Shown here in pieces: positions 1 through 5,986 of a stretch of 5,986 nucleotides of DNA. The stretch spans positions 1 through 5,986 of the forward strand of contig WGEM01000198.1 in assembly GCA_015492755.1 (NCBI GenBank), written 5' to 3'. A model generated the notes under the pieces. It had not been told where the DNA came from and searched no databases. It worked only from the letters and a program-made list of their open reading frames with translations. Numbering within the stretch: position 1 is the first letter of the stretch; each line of letters begins with the position of its first letter. Source of the DNA: Gemmatimonadota bacterium (GTDB taxonomy: Bacteria > Gemmatimonadota > Gemmatimonadetes > Longimicrobiales > Gaopeijiaceae). The position numbers and the translations under genes were made by a program.

Positions 1-676
<676 letters not shown>

Positions 677-694
677 CGATGACCTCGGTCAGCT

Positions 695-1285
695 TCAGTC
701 GTACTTGTGCACGCTCACCCGCGCCGGACGCACCAGGTGGCCTTTCAGCGCGTAGCCCTTCTGCAGGACCGACGCCACCGTCTCGTCCTTCTCTTCGGAT
801 TCGGTGGGCACCCGCATCATCGCCTCCATACGGGCCGGGTCAAAGCGCTCACCCGCGGGATCGATCATCTCCACGCCGGCGTCGCGCAGCGCCCGCACGA
901 ACTTCTTCTCCACCAGGTCGATGCCCTCCATGATGGCCTCCACTGTGGCGTTGCTCAGATCCATCTCCGCCACACGGTGCAGGTCGTCCAGGACATCGAG
1001 GAGCTTGGCCACCAGGTCCGCCTGCGCGCGCGACCACGTCTCCAGGCGCTCCTGTTCCACGCGGCGCCGGAAGTTGTTGAACTCGGCGGCCAGGCGGAGG
1101 TGACGGTCGTTGAGTTCTTCCAGCTCCCGGCGGAGGCGCTCCACCTCGTGTTCCTCACCCGCAGCCCCGGCGGACTCGCGCTCGGCCTCCGGGGTTTCCG
1201 CGGCGGCCGTCTCCGGCACGTCCTGCTCAGGCACGGAATCCTGTTGCGTCTCGGGCTCCCGCCCGTCGTGCTTCGTTCCGCTCAT
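695..1285 (-). CDS. grpE: GrpE, nucleotide exchange factor for DnaK
   Basis: Cytoplasmic dimeric cochaperone that releases ADP from DnaK. The protein is 196 aa, normal for the family. Residues 1-45 are an acidic, Glu/Pro/Ala-rich disordered tail. Residues 46-105 are a long charged coiled coil containing AAEFNNFRRR and LLDVLDDLHR, the usual GrpE core. Residues 136-196 form the C-terminal beta domain, with FDP at 148-150 and the closing VLQKGYALKGHLVRPARVSV block. The conserved His of the FDPxxHEA motif is Met here (residue 153). The start is placed at ATG 1285 because it has a GAGG ribosome-binding site and the product begins where GrpE proteins begin. The frame is open for 29 more codons upstream, but that part is Arg-rich and unlike the family. 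The gene is followed by dnaJ after 18 nt. No hrcA or dnaK adjoins it. Confidence 0.97.
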   Translation of the reverse strand: MSGTKHDGREPETQQDSVPEQDVPETAAAETPEAERESAGAAGEEHEVERLRRELEELNDRHLRLAAEFNNFRRRVEQERLETWSRAQADLVAKLLDVLDDLHRVAEMDLSNATVEAIMEGIDLVEKKFVRALRDAGVEMIDPAGERFDPARMEAMMRVPTESEEKDETVASVLQKGYALKGHLVRPARVSVHKYD

Positions 1286-1287
1286 AT

Positions 1288-1302
1288 GTCCTCTACGTCC
1301 TC
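1288..1302 (-). promoter_or_regulatory. Duplicated ribosome-binding site of grpE
   Basis: On the minus strand the short direct repeat GAGGAC-GTA-GAGGAC lies just ahead of the ATG at 1285. The nearer copy puts GAGG 4 nt from the start and the farther copy puts it about 13 nt away. Either could pair with the anti-Shine-Dalgarno sequence of 16S rRNA. The site decides in favour of the ATG at 1285 over upstream in-frame starts. Confidence 0.6.
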
Positions 1303-1334
1303 GACTCGGCGTACGGTGGGTCTCACGTGGATCA

Positions 1335-1352
1335 CGCGGCGAGCACGCCGCG
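1335..1352 (-). repeat. Perfect 7-bp hairpin in the grpE leader
   Basis: CGCGGCG and CGCCGCG form a perfect all-G/C inverted repeat around a 4-nt loop (TGCT on the minus strand). It lies between cinA and grpE. No run of T follows it on the minus strand, so it is not a typical intrinsic terminator of the cinA transcript. If transcription starts at the candidate promoter just upstream, the hairpin sits at the very 5' end of the grpE-dnaJ mRNA, where it could stabilise the RNA or tune expression. That role is inference. Confidence 0.5.
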
Positions 1353-1362
1353 CGCGGCCTAC

Positions 1363-1371
1363 AAGATACCA
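1363..1371 (-). promoter_or_regulatory. Candidate extended -10 promoter for grpE-dnaJ
   Basis: The minus strand reads TGG-TATCTT, an extended -10 element (TGn followed by a hexamer matching TATAAT at four positions, including A2 and T6). No convincing -35 box is seen: the best is CTGAAC at 1393-1388, spaced 19 nt and overlapping the cinA stop. The implied start point is near 1356, giving a leader of about 70 nt. I see no CIRCE repeat and no clear heat-shock sigma-32-type box. The call rests on a short motif only. Confidence 0.3.
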
Positions 1372-1389
1372 CGGCGACGCGCCGGGAGT

Positions 1390-2703
1390 TCAGCTTCCGC
1401 CGCCCCCGCTCCCGTTTCGAAGGGCCCTGAACACCCTCCAGAGCGCCGCCTGGGCGGCGCGGGCGCGCACCTCGGCGCGGTCACCCGGAAGGTGGAGCCG
1501 GCGCGCCTCCTCTCCCCCTGCGTCGGTGGACACGGCAATCCAAACGGTACCCACCGGCTTCTCCGGCGTGCCCCCTCCGGGTCCCGCGATGCCCGTCACG
1601 CCCACGCCGACGCTGGCCTCGAGGCGCGCGCGCACGCCCCGGGCCATCTGGCGCGCCACCGGCTCCGATACGGCGCCGTGGGCCGCCAGGTCGGACGATG
1701 CCACACCCAGGAGCTCCTCCTTCACCCGGTTCGCGTACGCCACCACCCCGCCCACGAACACCTCCGAGGAGCCCGCGTGATCGGTGAGGCGCTTCGCCAC
1801 CAGCCCGGCGGTACAGCTCTCGGCGGTGGCCAGCGTCGCCCCCGCCCGCCGCAGCGCCTCCAGCACCGCCTCCGCCAGATCGCCGGAGGGTGCGTCGAAG
1901 CGCCAGGGCGCCACGACGGGTGCCAGCAGGCCCTCCACCCGATCCAGGATCCGGTTCGCCTCCTCCTCGTCCCGCGCCCGCGCGGTGACGCGGAGGTCGA
2001 CGCCCGTCACGTCCGGAAGGAACGCCAGCGTCGCGACGTCACCCAACGCCCGGGCCAGCTCCGGCACCCGCTGGGCGATGAGCTCCTGCAGCCGGGATTC
2101 GGCGATGGCGGTGGTGTGGATCACACGGTGGCGCGCGGGCCGGAGCCTGCCCTCGAAGCGTGACCGGAGCCGCGGCTCCACCTCAAGCGCCCAGATGCCC
2201 TTCATCTCCCGCGGGACGCCCGGGAGGAGGACCACCCACCGTCCCTCCGACTCCAGGAGGAGCCCCGGAGCCGTGCCGTGGGGATTCTCCAGCACCTCGG
2301 AGCCCTCCGGGACCATCGCCTGCGAGCGGTTCGGTTCCGGGAGCCGACCCATGCCCCTCGCTTCGAAACGGCTCCGCAGGCGCTGAAGGCGTTCCTCGTC
2401 CAGGCGGAGCGGCCGACCCACGACCTGCGCCACCGCCTCGCGCGTGACGTCGTCCTCCGTAGGGCCCAGTCCACCCGTGACCACCACCACTTCCGCGTCC
2501 ACCAGCGCCTCGCGCACGGTGCGGCCGATGGCGTCGCGCCGGTCTCCCACGGTGGCGCCGCGCACCACGCGGATGCCCAGGTCCGACAGGGCGCGCCCCA
2601 GCCAGGCGGCATTGGTGTCCACCGTCCGGCCGAGGAGCAGCTCCTCGCCCACCGAGATGAGGATCGCCGCCGGAGCGCCTTCGCCGGGTTCCGCCGGGTT
2701 CAT
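1390..2703 (-). CDS. cinA: CinA: MoCF-like domain plus nicotinamide-nucleotide (NMN) amidohydrolase
   Basis: A 437-aa two-domain protein of the usual CinA length. The N-terminal COG1058 domain (about 12-180) starts with ISVGEELLLGRTVDTN and carries the MoCF/MogA-like motif GGLGPTEDDVT at 77-87. Members of this family can have ADP-ribose pyrophosphatase activity. A linker domain follows (about 180-275). The C-terminal PncC domain (COG1546, about 280-428) has TAESCTAGL at 293-301, then GGVVAYANRVKEELLGV, HGAVSEPVA and TGIAGPGGG near 370-378. This domain deamidates NMN to nicotinate mononucleotide in pyridine-nucleotide salvage. The family usually reads TAESCTGGL, so Ala replaces one Gly. The C-terminus ends in an unusual NGSGGGGS tail. 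ATG 2703 is the only reasonable start before the conserved block, although no Shine-Dalgarno sequence is visible. It follows pgsA after 31 nt. The name (competence/damage inducible) comes from pneumococcus and does not imply competence here. Confidence 0.96.
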   Translation of the reverse strand: MNPAEPGEGAPAAILISVGEELLLGRTVDTNAAWLGRALSDLGIRVVRGATVGDRRDAIGRTVREALVDAEVVVVTGGLGPTEDDVTREAVAQVVGRPLRLDEERLQRLRSRFEARGMGRLPEPNRSQAMVPEGSEVLENPHGTAPGLLLESEGRWVVLLPGVPREMKGIWALEVEPRLRSRFEGRLRPARHRVIHTTAIAESRLQELIAQRVPELARALGDVATLAFLPDVTGVDLRVTARARDEEEANRILDRVEGLLAPVVAPWRFDAPSGDLAEAVLEALRRAGATLATAESCTAGLVAKRLTDHAGSSEVFVGGVVAYANRVKEELLGVASSDLAAHGAVSEPVARQMARGVRARLEASVGVGVTGIAGPGGGTPEKPVGTVWIAVSTDAGGEEARRLHLPGDRAEVRARAAQAALWRVFRALRNGSGGGGS

Positions 2704-2715
2704 GGGTTCGCTGAC

Positions 2716-2734
2716 GGCCGGCCGGGCACCGGCC
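2716..2734 (-). repeat. 6-bp stem-loop in the pgsA-cinA gap
   Basis: GGCCGG and CCGGCC are perfectly complementary around a 7-nt loop and fill most of the 31-nt gap between the pgsA stop and the cinA ATG. No T tract follows, so a terminator is unlikely. It lies where a cinA ribosome-binding site would be expected, and none is visible. An effect on cinA translation is possible but unproven. Short G/C repeats also arise by chance in such GC-rich DNA. Confidence 0.3.
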
Positions 2735-3439
2735 TCACCCCCGAAGCCCCACCACGGAGCGGTACGACCACAGGTAGTCCAGCATCGAATACACCGTAAG
2801 GATGAGTGCCAGAAGCAACGTCAGCCCCACCCACGTCGTGTGGATGCGCTCCCAGATCATCCACCCGACGGTGTCCTCCCAGCCCCGCGCCGCGGCAGTG
2901 AGCCTGAGGGGGTACCAGAGCAGCAGTCCGCCCACGAAGAGGTTCTGCATGAGTGCCTTCTGCTTCCCCGAGCGGCCGGCGGGAATCACCACGCCGCGCC
3001 GCGCCGCGTACGACCGGAACACCGTGATGAAGACTTCCCTGCCGAACACCACGATGAGCACCCATTCGGGAAGCCGGCCCCAGTACGGAATGAGCTCGTA
3101 CTCCACCCCGCGATGGGAGATGATGTAGAAGGGGATGAACGTGGCGAAAAGGAGAAGCTTGTCCGCCAGAGGATCCAGGAGCTTCCCGATGTCGGTGATG
3201 AGATCGTAGCGACGCGCGAGGTATCCGTCCCACACGTCGGAGAGGGCCGCCGCCAGAAAGACCACGAACGCCCAGAACCTCGCCGCGACGCTGGGGGAGA
3301 GCGCCAGCACCCCCACCAGCGGAGCCAGCCCGATACGGACGACGGTGATGATGTTGGGGAGCGTAAGGCGGTTCTGTGCCAAGGGGACGTCCGAGGCTGC
3401 GATCAGGAAAGCGCTTTGACGACCATCTTGCTCACGCAC
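2735..3439 (-). CDS. pgsA: CDP-diacylglycerol-glycerol-3-phosphate 3-phosphatidyltransferase (PGP synthase)
   Basis: Integral membrane enzyme that makes phosphatidylglycerol phosphate from CDP-diacylglycerol and glycerol 3-phosphate, the committed step to phosphatidylglycerol and cardiolipin. Numbered from GTG 3439 (234 aa), the family opening [10 protein letters not shown] is at 27-36. The CDP-alcohol phosphatidyltransferase signature DxxDGxxARx8Gx3Dx3D is complete: D68, D71, G72, A75, R76, G85, D89, D93. The later block [10 protein letters not shown]...GKQKALMQN is typical of PgsA rather than PssA. Several hydrophobic stretches (about 30-47, 55-70, 96-112, 123-138, 165-178 and 203-220) fit a multi-pass protein. 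The start is uncertain. GTG 3439 overlaps mglA by 37 nt. TTG 3382 would give 215 aa, leave a 20-nt gap and begin [10 protein letters not shown], closer to homologues. Neither has a good ribosome-binding site, so I give the longer form as the outer limit. Confidence 0.93.
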   Translation of the reverse strand: MREQDGRQSAFLIAASDVPLAQNRLTLPNIITVVRIGLAPLVGVLALSPSVAARFWAFVVFLAAALSDVWDGYLARRYDLITDIGKLLDPLADKLLLFATFIPFYIISHRGVEYELIPYWGRLPEWVLIVVFGREVFITVFRSYAARRGVVIPAGRSGKQKALMQNLFVGGLLLWYPLRLTAAARGWEDTVGWMIWERIHTTWVGLTLLLALILTVYSMLDYLWSYRSVVGLRG

Positions 3440-3981
3440 GAGAGCGTCTCGAACACACCCTTACCTTCGATGGCGATGGCCTCGAAATCGGGCACACCCA
3501 TGGGATTGATCTGGGCCCGGAGCTCCTCCACCGAGAGGATGTTCGGCATGTCGCGCTTGTTGTACTGGATGGCGAAGGGGATGCTGGCCAGATCGTAGCC
3601 GTACGTCTCCAGGTTCTCGTAGAGGTTGTGCATCGCCTCGATGTTCGCCTCCGCCCTGGTGCGCTGGGAATCGGCGACGAAGACGATCCCGTCCACGCCC
3701 TTCAGGATGAGCCGGCGACTGGCGTTGTAGTACACCTGCCCGGGAACGGTGTAGAGGTGAAAGCGCGTCTTGAACCCACGCACTTCGCCCAGGTCGATGG
3801 GGAGGAAGTCGAAGAAGAGCGTCCGCTCCGTCTCGGTGGCGAGCGAGATCATCTTCCCCTTCGTCTCGGGGTTCACGCGGGAATAGATGTACTCCAGGTT
3901 CGTGGTCTTCCCGCCCAGACCGGTCCCGTAGTAGACGATCTTACAGTTGATCTCACGCGAGGCGTAGTTGATCATCGACAT
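3403..3981 (-). CDS. mglA: MglA-type small Ras-like GTPase
   Basis: A 192-aa bacterial small GTPase of the MglA family, which in Myxococcus sets cell polarity and drives gliding and type IV pilus motility. The opening [19 protein letters not shown] closely matches Myxococcus MglA as I recall it. The P-loop is G19-TGLG-GKT (K25, T26). R53 and Q82 lie at the positions of the catalytic Arg and Gln of M. xanthus MglA. The Walker B region reads TVPGQ (78-82), with the Thr typical of MglA replacing the usual Asp of Ras proteins. The guanine-specificity motif NKRD is at 141-144. Switch-region sequence ([12 protein letters not shown]) is intact, so an active GTPase is expected. ATG 3981 fits the family N-terminus; GAGGTG lies 10 nt upstream. 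No mglB (Roadblock/LC7 GAP partner) adjoins it, unlike many mglBA operons. Whether it serves motility, polarity or another role here is not shown. Confidence 0.95.
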   Translation of the reverse strand: MSMINYASREINCKIVYYGTGLGGKTTNLEYIYSRVNPETKGKMISLATETERTLFFDFLPIDLGEVRGFKTRFHLYTVPGQVYYNASRRLILKGVDGIVFVADSQRTRAEANIEAMHNLYENLETYGYDLASIPFAIQYNKRDMPNILSVEELRAQINPMGVPDFEAIAIEGKGVFETLSCVSKMVVKALS

Positions 3982-4065
3982 GGGTCGACGCCACCTCTCT
4001 CGCTACTCGGTTGGAAGAAGACCGGCCCGAACGGCGCAGCCGGACGCGAAGGCCCGCAGACCCGC

Positions 4066-4093
4066 AGGAGACCGTAGCTTGGCGCGGTCTCCT
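4066..4093 (-). repeat. 9-bp stem-loop in the mglA leader
   Basis: AGGAGACCG and CGGTCTCCT form a perfect 9-bp inverted repeat around a 10-nt loop, within the 166-nt gap between the 97-aa gene and mglA. Both arms are flanked on the plus strand by CCCGC as a direct repeat. No T run follows on either strand, so this is not a standard intrinsic terminator. It may be an RNA structure in the mglA 5' leader, a Rho-linked processing site or a protein-binding palindrome. A weak promoter-like pair (TTGCGG at 4100-4095 and TACGGT at 4076-4071, 18-nt spacing) overlaps it on the minus strand. Confidence 0.5.
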
Positions 4094-4147
4094 CCCGCAA
4101 GCCGCCATAAAGTCGGGGACCGCCCGGAGCGGGGCAAGGTGGTACGC

Positions 4148-4441
4148 TCACGCAGGCCCCGCCGCCTCCGCCTCCATCCGGGAAAGGATGGCGCGTGCCC
4201 GCCTCCGCAGGAGAGGCTTCCTCTCCCACGCCAGGAAGTCCCGCAACACCTGGATCCCGTCGATACTGGCCCGCTGCCGACTCATGTGCTGCAGCGCCGC
4301 AAGTCGCCGGATGGCTCGGGGATGGAAGAGATTCCGGCGCTGACGCGCCATCTGGTCCCGCACGAAGAGCGCCGCCAGCGCGCCTGCTGCTGCAGCCGCG
4401 AACACGGTGATTCCCGCCGTTCTCACTCGATCCCGATTCAT
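4148..4441 (-). CDS. Small membrane-anchored protein of unknown function
   Basis: I do not recognise this 97-aa protein. Residues 9-27 form an Ala-rich hydrophobic segment preceded by Arg/Asp (MNRDRVRTAG) and followed by RDQMARQRR. It is probably a single N-terminal membrane anchor or uncleaved signal; the basic residues on the C-terminal side suggest the rest may stay in the cytoplasm. Residues 38-92 are predicted by eye to be helical and very Arg-rich. The pattern DGIQVLRDFLAWERKPLLRRRARAILSRME resembles a HEAT-like helical pair, but this is weak. It is believable as a gene because its ATG overlaps the recR stop in an ATGA arrangement and GGAGAG lies 7 nt before the start, inside recR. It is thus probably co-translated with recR. 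A 166-nt gap separates it from mglA. No cysteines or catalytic motifs are evident. Confidence 0.75.
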   Translation of the reverse strand: MNRDRVRTAGITVFAAAAAGALAALFVRDQMARQRRNLFHPRAIRRLAALQHMSRQRASIDGIQVLRDFLAWERKPLLRRRARAILSRMEAEAAGPA

Positions 4442-5034
4442 CCCATTTCTCTCCGGCCCGCCAGGGCCTGCCCCAGCGTGGTTCCGTCCACGTACTCCAG
4501 GTCGCTCCCCACCGGAATACCCCGGGCGAGCCGCGTCACCCGCGGTCCCAGGGGACGGATCTCGTGCTCCAGGTAGACCGCCGTCGCCTCTCCCTCCACG
4601 CTGGCGTTGGTGGCCAGGATCACCTCCCGGACCTCGCCGTCCGACGCGCGGATCCGGTCCAGGAGCGCGTCCACGTGCAGCTCCTCCGGCCCCACGCCGT
4701 CCAGGGGAGAGAGGCGACCACCCAGCACGTGGAAGAGCCCCGCGAACTGGCCCGTGCGTTCGATGGCGCCCACTTCATACGCCTCCTCCACCACGCAGAT
4801 GACACTCCGGTCGCGGCGAGGGTCGGCACAGATGCTACAGAGCTCGTGCTCGGAAAAGTTCCCGCAGACGCGACACGGCCGAATGTGCTCCGCCACATCC
4901 ACCAGCGCGCGGGCCAGCCGGTGAATGTCTTCCCGGGAGCCCTTCATGAGGTGGTGGACGAGCCGCAGCGCCGTCTTCCGACCGATGCCGGGGAGCCGCG
5001 CGAACTCGTCGGTGAGCCGGTCGATCACCGACAT
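4438..5034 (-). CDS. recR: RecR recombination mediator protein
   Basis: Cytoplasmic protein of the RecFOR pathway that, with RecO, loads RecA on SSB-coated single-stranded DNA at gaps. It is 198 aa, the standard length. A helix-hairpin-helix segment lies at about 10-30 (ARLPGIGRKTALRLVHHL). The C4 zinc finger uses C54, C57, C66 and C69. The Toprim domain (about 77-175) shows VVEE at 81-84, then GGRLSPLDGVGPEEL and ILATNASVEGEATA. The C-terminal block RLARGIPVGSDLEYVDGTTL is nearly invariant in RecR. The start is ATG 5034; the frame stays open 58 codons further up, but that stretch is low-complexity Gly/Arg and overlaps ybaB. The gap to ybaB is 17 nt and the stop overlaps the next start, so this is an operon with dnaX and ybaB. 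No strong ribosome-binding site is visible. Confidence 0.97.
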   Translation of the reverse strand: MSVIDRLTDEFARLPGIGRKTALRLVHHLMKGSREDIHRLARALVDVAEHIRPCRVCGNFSEHELCSICADPRRDRSVICVVEEAYEVGAIERTGQFAGLFHVLGGRLSPLDGVGPEELHVDALLDRIRASDGEVREVILATNASVEGEATAVYLEHEIRPLGPRVTRLARGIPVGSDLEYVDGTTLGQALAGRREMG

Positions 5035-5051
5035 GGCCGCCGCTGCGCCAC

Positions 5052-5378
5052 TCAGAAGAGGTTCGGCAGGCCCGGCACGTTGAGGGGGAGACCGCCCGTC
5101 ACCTTCCGCATCTCCTCCTCGTACGCCCCTTCGGCCTTCTTCTGAGCCTCGAGTACCGCCGAGAGCACCAAATCCTCGAGCATCTCCACGTCGTCCGGAT
5201 CCACACACGTGGGATCGATCTGGACCCGCCGGATGCGACCGCGGCCATCCACGGTGACGGTGACCATCCCACCGCCGGCGGAGGCCGAGATCTGCTTCGA
5301 GTCCAGGGCTTCCTGGAGTTCCGAGATCTTGGCCTGCATCTGCCGGCCCAGCTGCATCAACTGCGAGAGATTGTTCAT
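5052..5378 (-). CDS. ybaB: YbaB/EbfC family nucleoid-associated DNA-binding protein
   Basis: A 108-aa dimeric DNA-binding protein of the YbaB/EbfC family, nearly always found between dnaX and recR. Family members bind DNA and affect nucleoid structure and gene expression. Residues 1-30 form an amphipathic helix (MNNLSQLMQLGRQMQAKISE) as in E. coli YbaB. The central beta sheet contains GGGMVTVTVDGRGRIRRVQIDP. The helical block DVEMLEDLVLSAVLEAQKKAE follows, and the tail is rich in Gly, Pro and Leu, ending LPGLPNLF. The ATG at 5378 gives the canonical N-terminus. It has no Shine-Dalgarno sequence; the bases before it are ACCCTCC, closer to the complement of one. An in-frame GTG at 5408 would add 10 residues and leave 20 nt to dnaX. 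Translation may depend on coupling to dnaX. Confidence 0.95.
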   Translation of the reverse strand: MNNLSQLMQLGRQMQAKISELQEALDSKQISASAGGGMVTVTVDGRGRIRRVQIDPTCVDPDDVEMLEDLVLSAVLEAQKKAEGAYEEEMRKVTGGLPLNVPGLPNLF

Positions 5379-5428
5379 GGAGGGTTCCGGGTGGTGGCGT
5401 CGGAGCACGAACGCGATGCGCCCTTCGG

Positions 5429-5986
5429 TCAGTCCATCAGCTCGAGGTCGAGTTCTTCTACCGCCCGCTGCAGACGCGGTTCCTGGCGGAAGAGCGCGCG
5501 AAGGGTGTCTTCGCGCACCTCGTCAGGCGTGATCCGGCGTCCCCGGGGCACGGGGCTCCGGGGGTCGTCCAGCTCCAGCCGCACCGGGCGGTCCAGGAAG
5601 GGCTGGAGACCGCGGACGATCTCCTCCTGCACCGAGACGTCGCGGACCCGGTCCAACGCCGGTCCGGCGGGGAGGCGCACCACCACCTGCCCGTCCTCGC
5701 CGTCGGACACCTCCGCCGAGTGGAGGAACGCCCTGAGACCGCGTGGAATCCCCCGCCCCGATTCCAGCCATCGGCTCCACGCCTCTGCGGCGATGGACGC
5801 CGCCAGGGCGGCGGGCGCAGGAGCCCGCGGCTCCGCCGCCTGCGTCTCCGGGCTGCCCTCGGGCTCCGAGCGGGTGCCATCCGCCTCCCCCGGCGCCCCG
5901 GCGGAGGCGGCGTCGCTGCGACCCGCCGCGCCGGCATCCGGAGGCGCAGGACGTTCCCGAACGCCGCCCGCGCCACCACCGCTTCC
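5429..5986 (-). CDS. dnaX: DNA polymerase III tau/gamma subunit, C-terminal part, cut by the window edge
   Basis: The last 185 residues of an open frame running in from the right edge. Residues 1-60 of the visible part are a low-complexity Gly/Ala/Pro/Glu linker of the kind that separates the clamp-loader ATPase domains from the tau tail. The last 110 or so residues look like a folded domain, starting AASIAAEAWSRWLE and ending in AVEELDLELMD, a C-terminal pattern I associate with bacterial DnaX. The catalytic ATPase and zinc-binding domains lie outside the window, so the assignment depends strongly on the immediate neighbours ybaB and recR, which follow dnaX in a great many bacteria. Tau organises the replisome by binding polymerase and helicase. 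No frameshift signal for a short gamma form is visible in this part. The gap to ybaB ATG is 50 nt. Confidence 0.85.
   Translation of the reverse strand, partial: GSGGGAGGVRERPAPPDAGAAGRSDAASAGAPGEADGTRSEPEGSPETQAAEPRAPAPAALAASIAAEAWSRWLESGRGIPRGLRAFLHSAEVSDGEDGQVVVRLPAGPALDRVRDVSVQEEIVRGLQPFLDRPVRLELDDPRSPVPRGRRITPDEVREDTLRALFRQEPRLQRAVEELDLELMD

Noticed and set aside
1286..1372. Upstream extension of grpE by 29 codons
   Set aside because: The extension is Arg-rich and unlike GrpE, covers the hairpin and promoter-like region, and the ATG at 1285 has a good ribosome-binding site.
1286..1389. Search for a CIRCE operator (TTAGCACTC-N9-GAGTGCTAA) before grpE
   Set aside because: No such inverted repeat is present. 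The only palindrome is the G/C-only hairpin at 1335-1352.
707..3598. Long plus-strand open frames, up to 384 codons, opposite grpE, cinA and pgsA
   Set aside because: They lie antisense to well-identified genes. Their products are Arg/Pro/Ala/His-rich low-complexity sequences with no family motif, as expected from GC-rich codon bias on the opposite strand.
4066..4093. Reading the mglA-leader stem-loop as an intrinsic terminator
   Set aside because: No T tract follows the stem on the minus strand, and the stem is only 9 bp. It is reported as a structured element of unknown role.
3953..4108. 51-codon minus-strand frame starting at an ATG in the mglA leader
   Set aside because: The product is Arg/Ser-rich without recognisable features, runs out of frame into mglA, and has no convincing ribosome-binding site.
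4148..4441. The 97-aa protein as the missing MglB
   Set aside because: It has an N-terminal hydrophobic anchor and an Arg-rich helical tail, with no alternating beta/alpha Roadblock/LC7 pattern.
5035..5208. Upstream extension of recR by 58 codons
   Set aside because: The extra sequence is Gly/Arg-rich, overlaps the conserved ybaB coding region, and RecR proteins normally begin at the MSVIDRL-type N-terminus.

Overview
This is a high-GC bacterial chromosome segment in which every convincing gene lies on the minus strand. In transcription order, from high to low coordinates, it reads: dnaX (3' end only), ybaB/ebfC, recR, a small membrane-anchored protein of unknown function, mglA, pgsA, cinA, grpE and dnaJ (5' part only). 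Genes are tightly spaced, from a 4-nt overlap to short gaps. Only two gaps exceed 100 nt, one before mglA (166 nt) and one before grpE (104 nt), and both hold a perfect hairpin. No gene-free stretch exceeds 300 nt. I see no mobile element, CRISPR array, tRNA or rRNA.

The order dnaX-ybaB-recR is a classical bacterial housekeeping cluster. The MglA protein closely resembles the Myxococcus-type polarity GTPase as I remember it. The combination dnaX-ybaB-recR-mglA-pgsA-cinA-grpE-dnaJ, with strong GC bias, suggests Gemmatimonadota or a related deep-branching Gram-negative lineage. This taxonomic call is an inference from gene content and composition; Myxococcota and other MglA-bearing phyla are not excluded.

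Region by region: 5986-5052 holds replication-linked genes (clamp-loader tail, nucleoid-associated YbaB). 5034-4148 holds recR, translationally coupled to an unknown 97-aa protein through an ATGA overlap. 4147-3982 is a leader with a 9-bp stem-loop. 3981-1390 holds mglA, pgsA (phosphatidylglycerol synthesis) and cinA (NMN deamidase / MoCF-like), probably co-transcribed. 1389-1286 carries a candidate extended -10 promoter and a 7-bp hairpin ahead of grpE-dnaJ, the DnaK co-chaperone pair, with no hrcA, dnaK or CIRCE element in view.

Most of the window is conserved core machinery. The points worth a second look are the unknown membrane protein coupled to recR, mglA without an adjacent mglB, and the two structured leaders.
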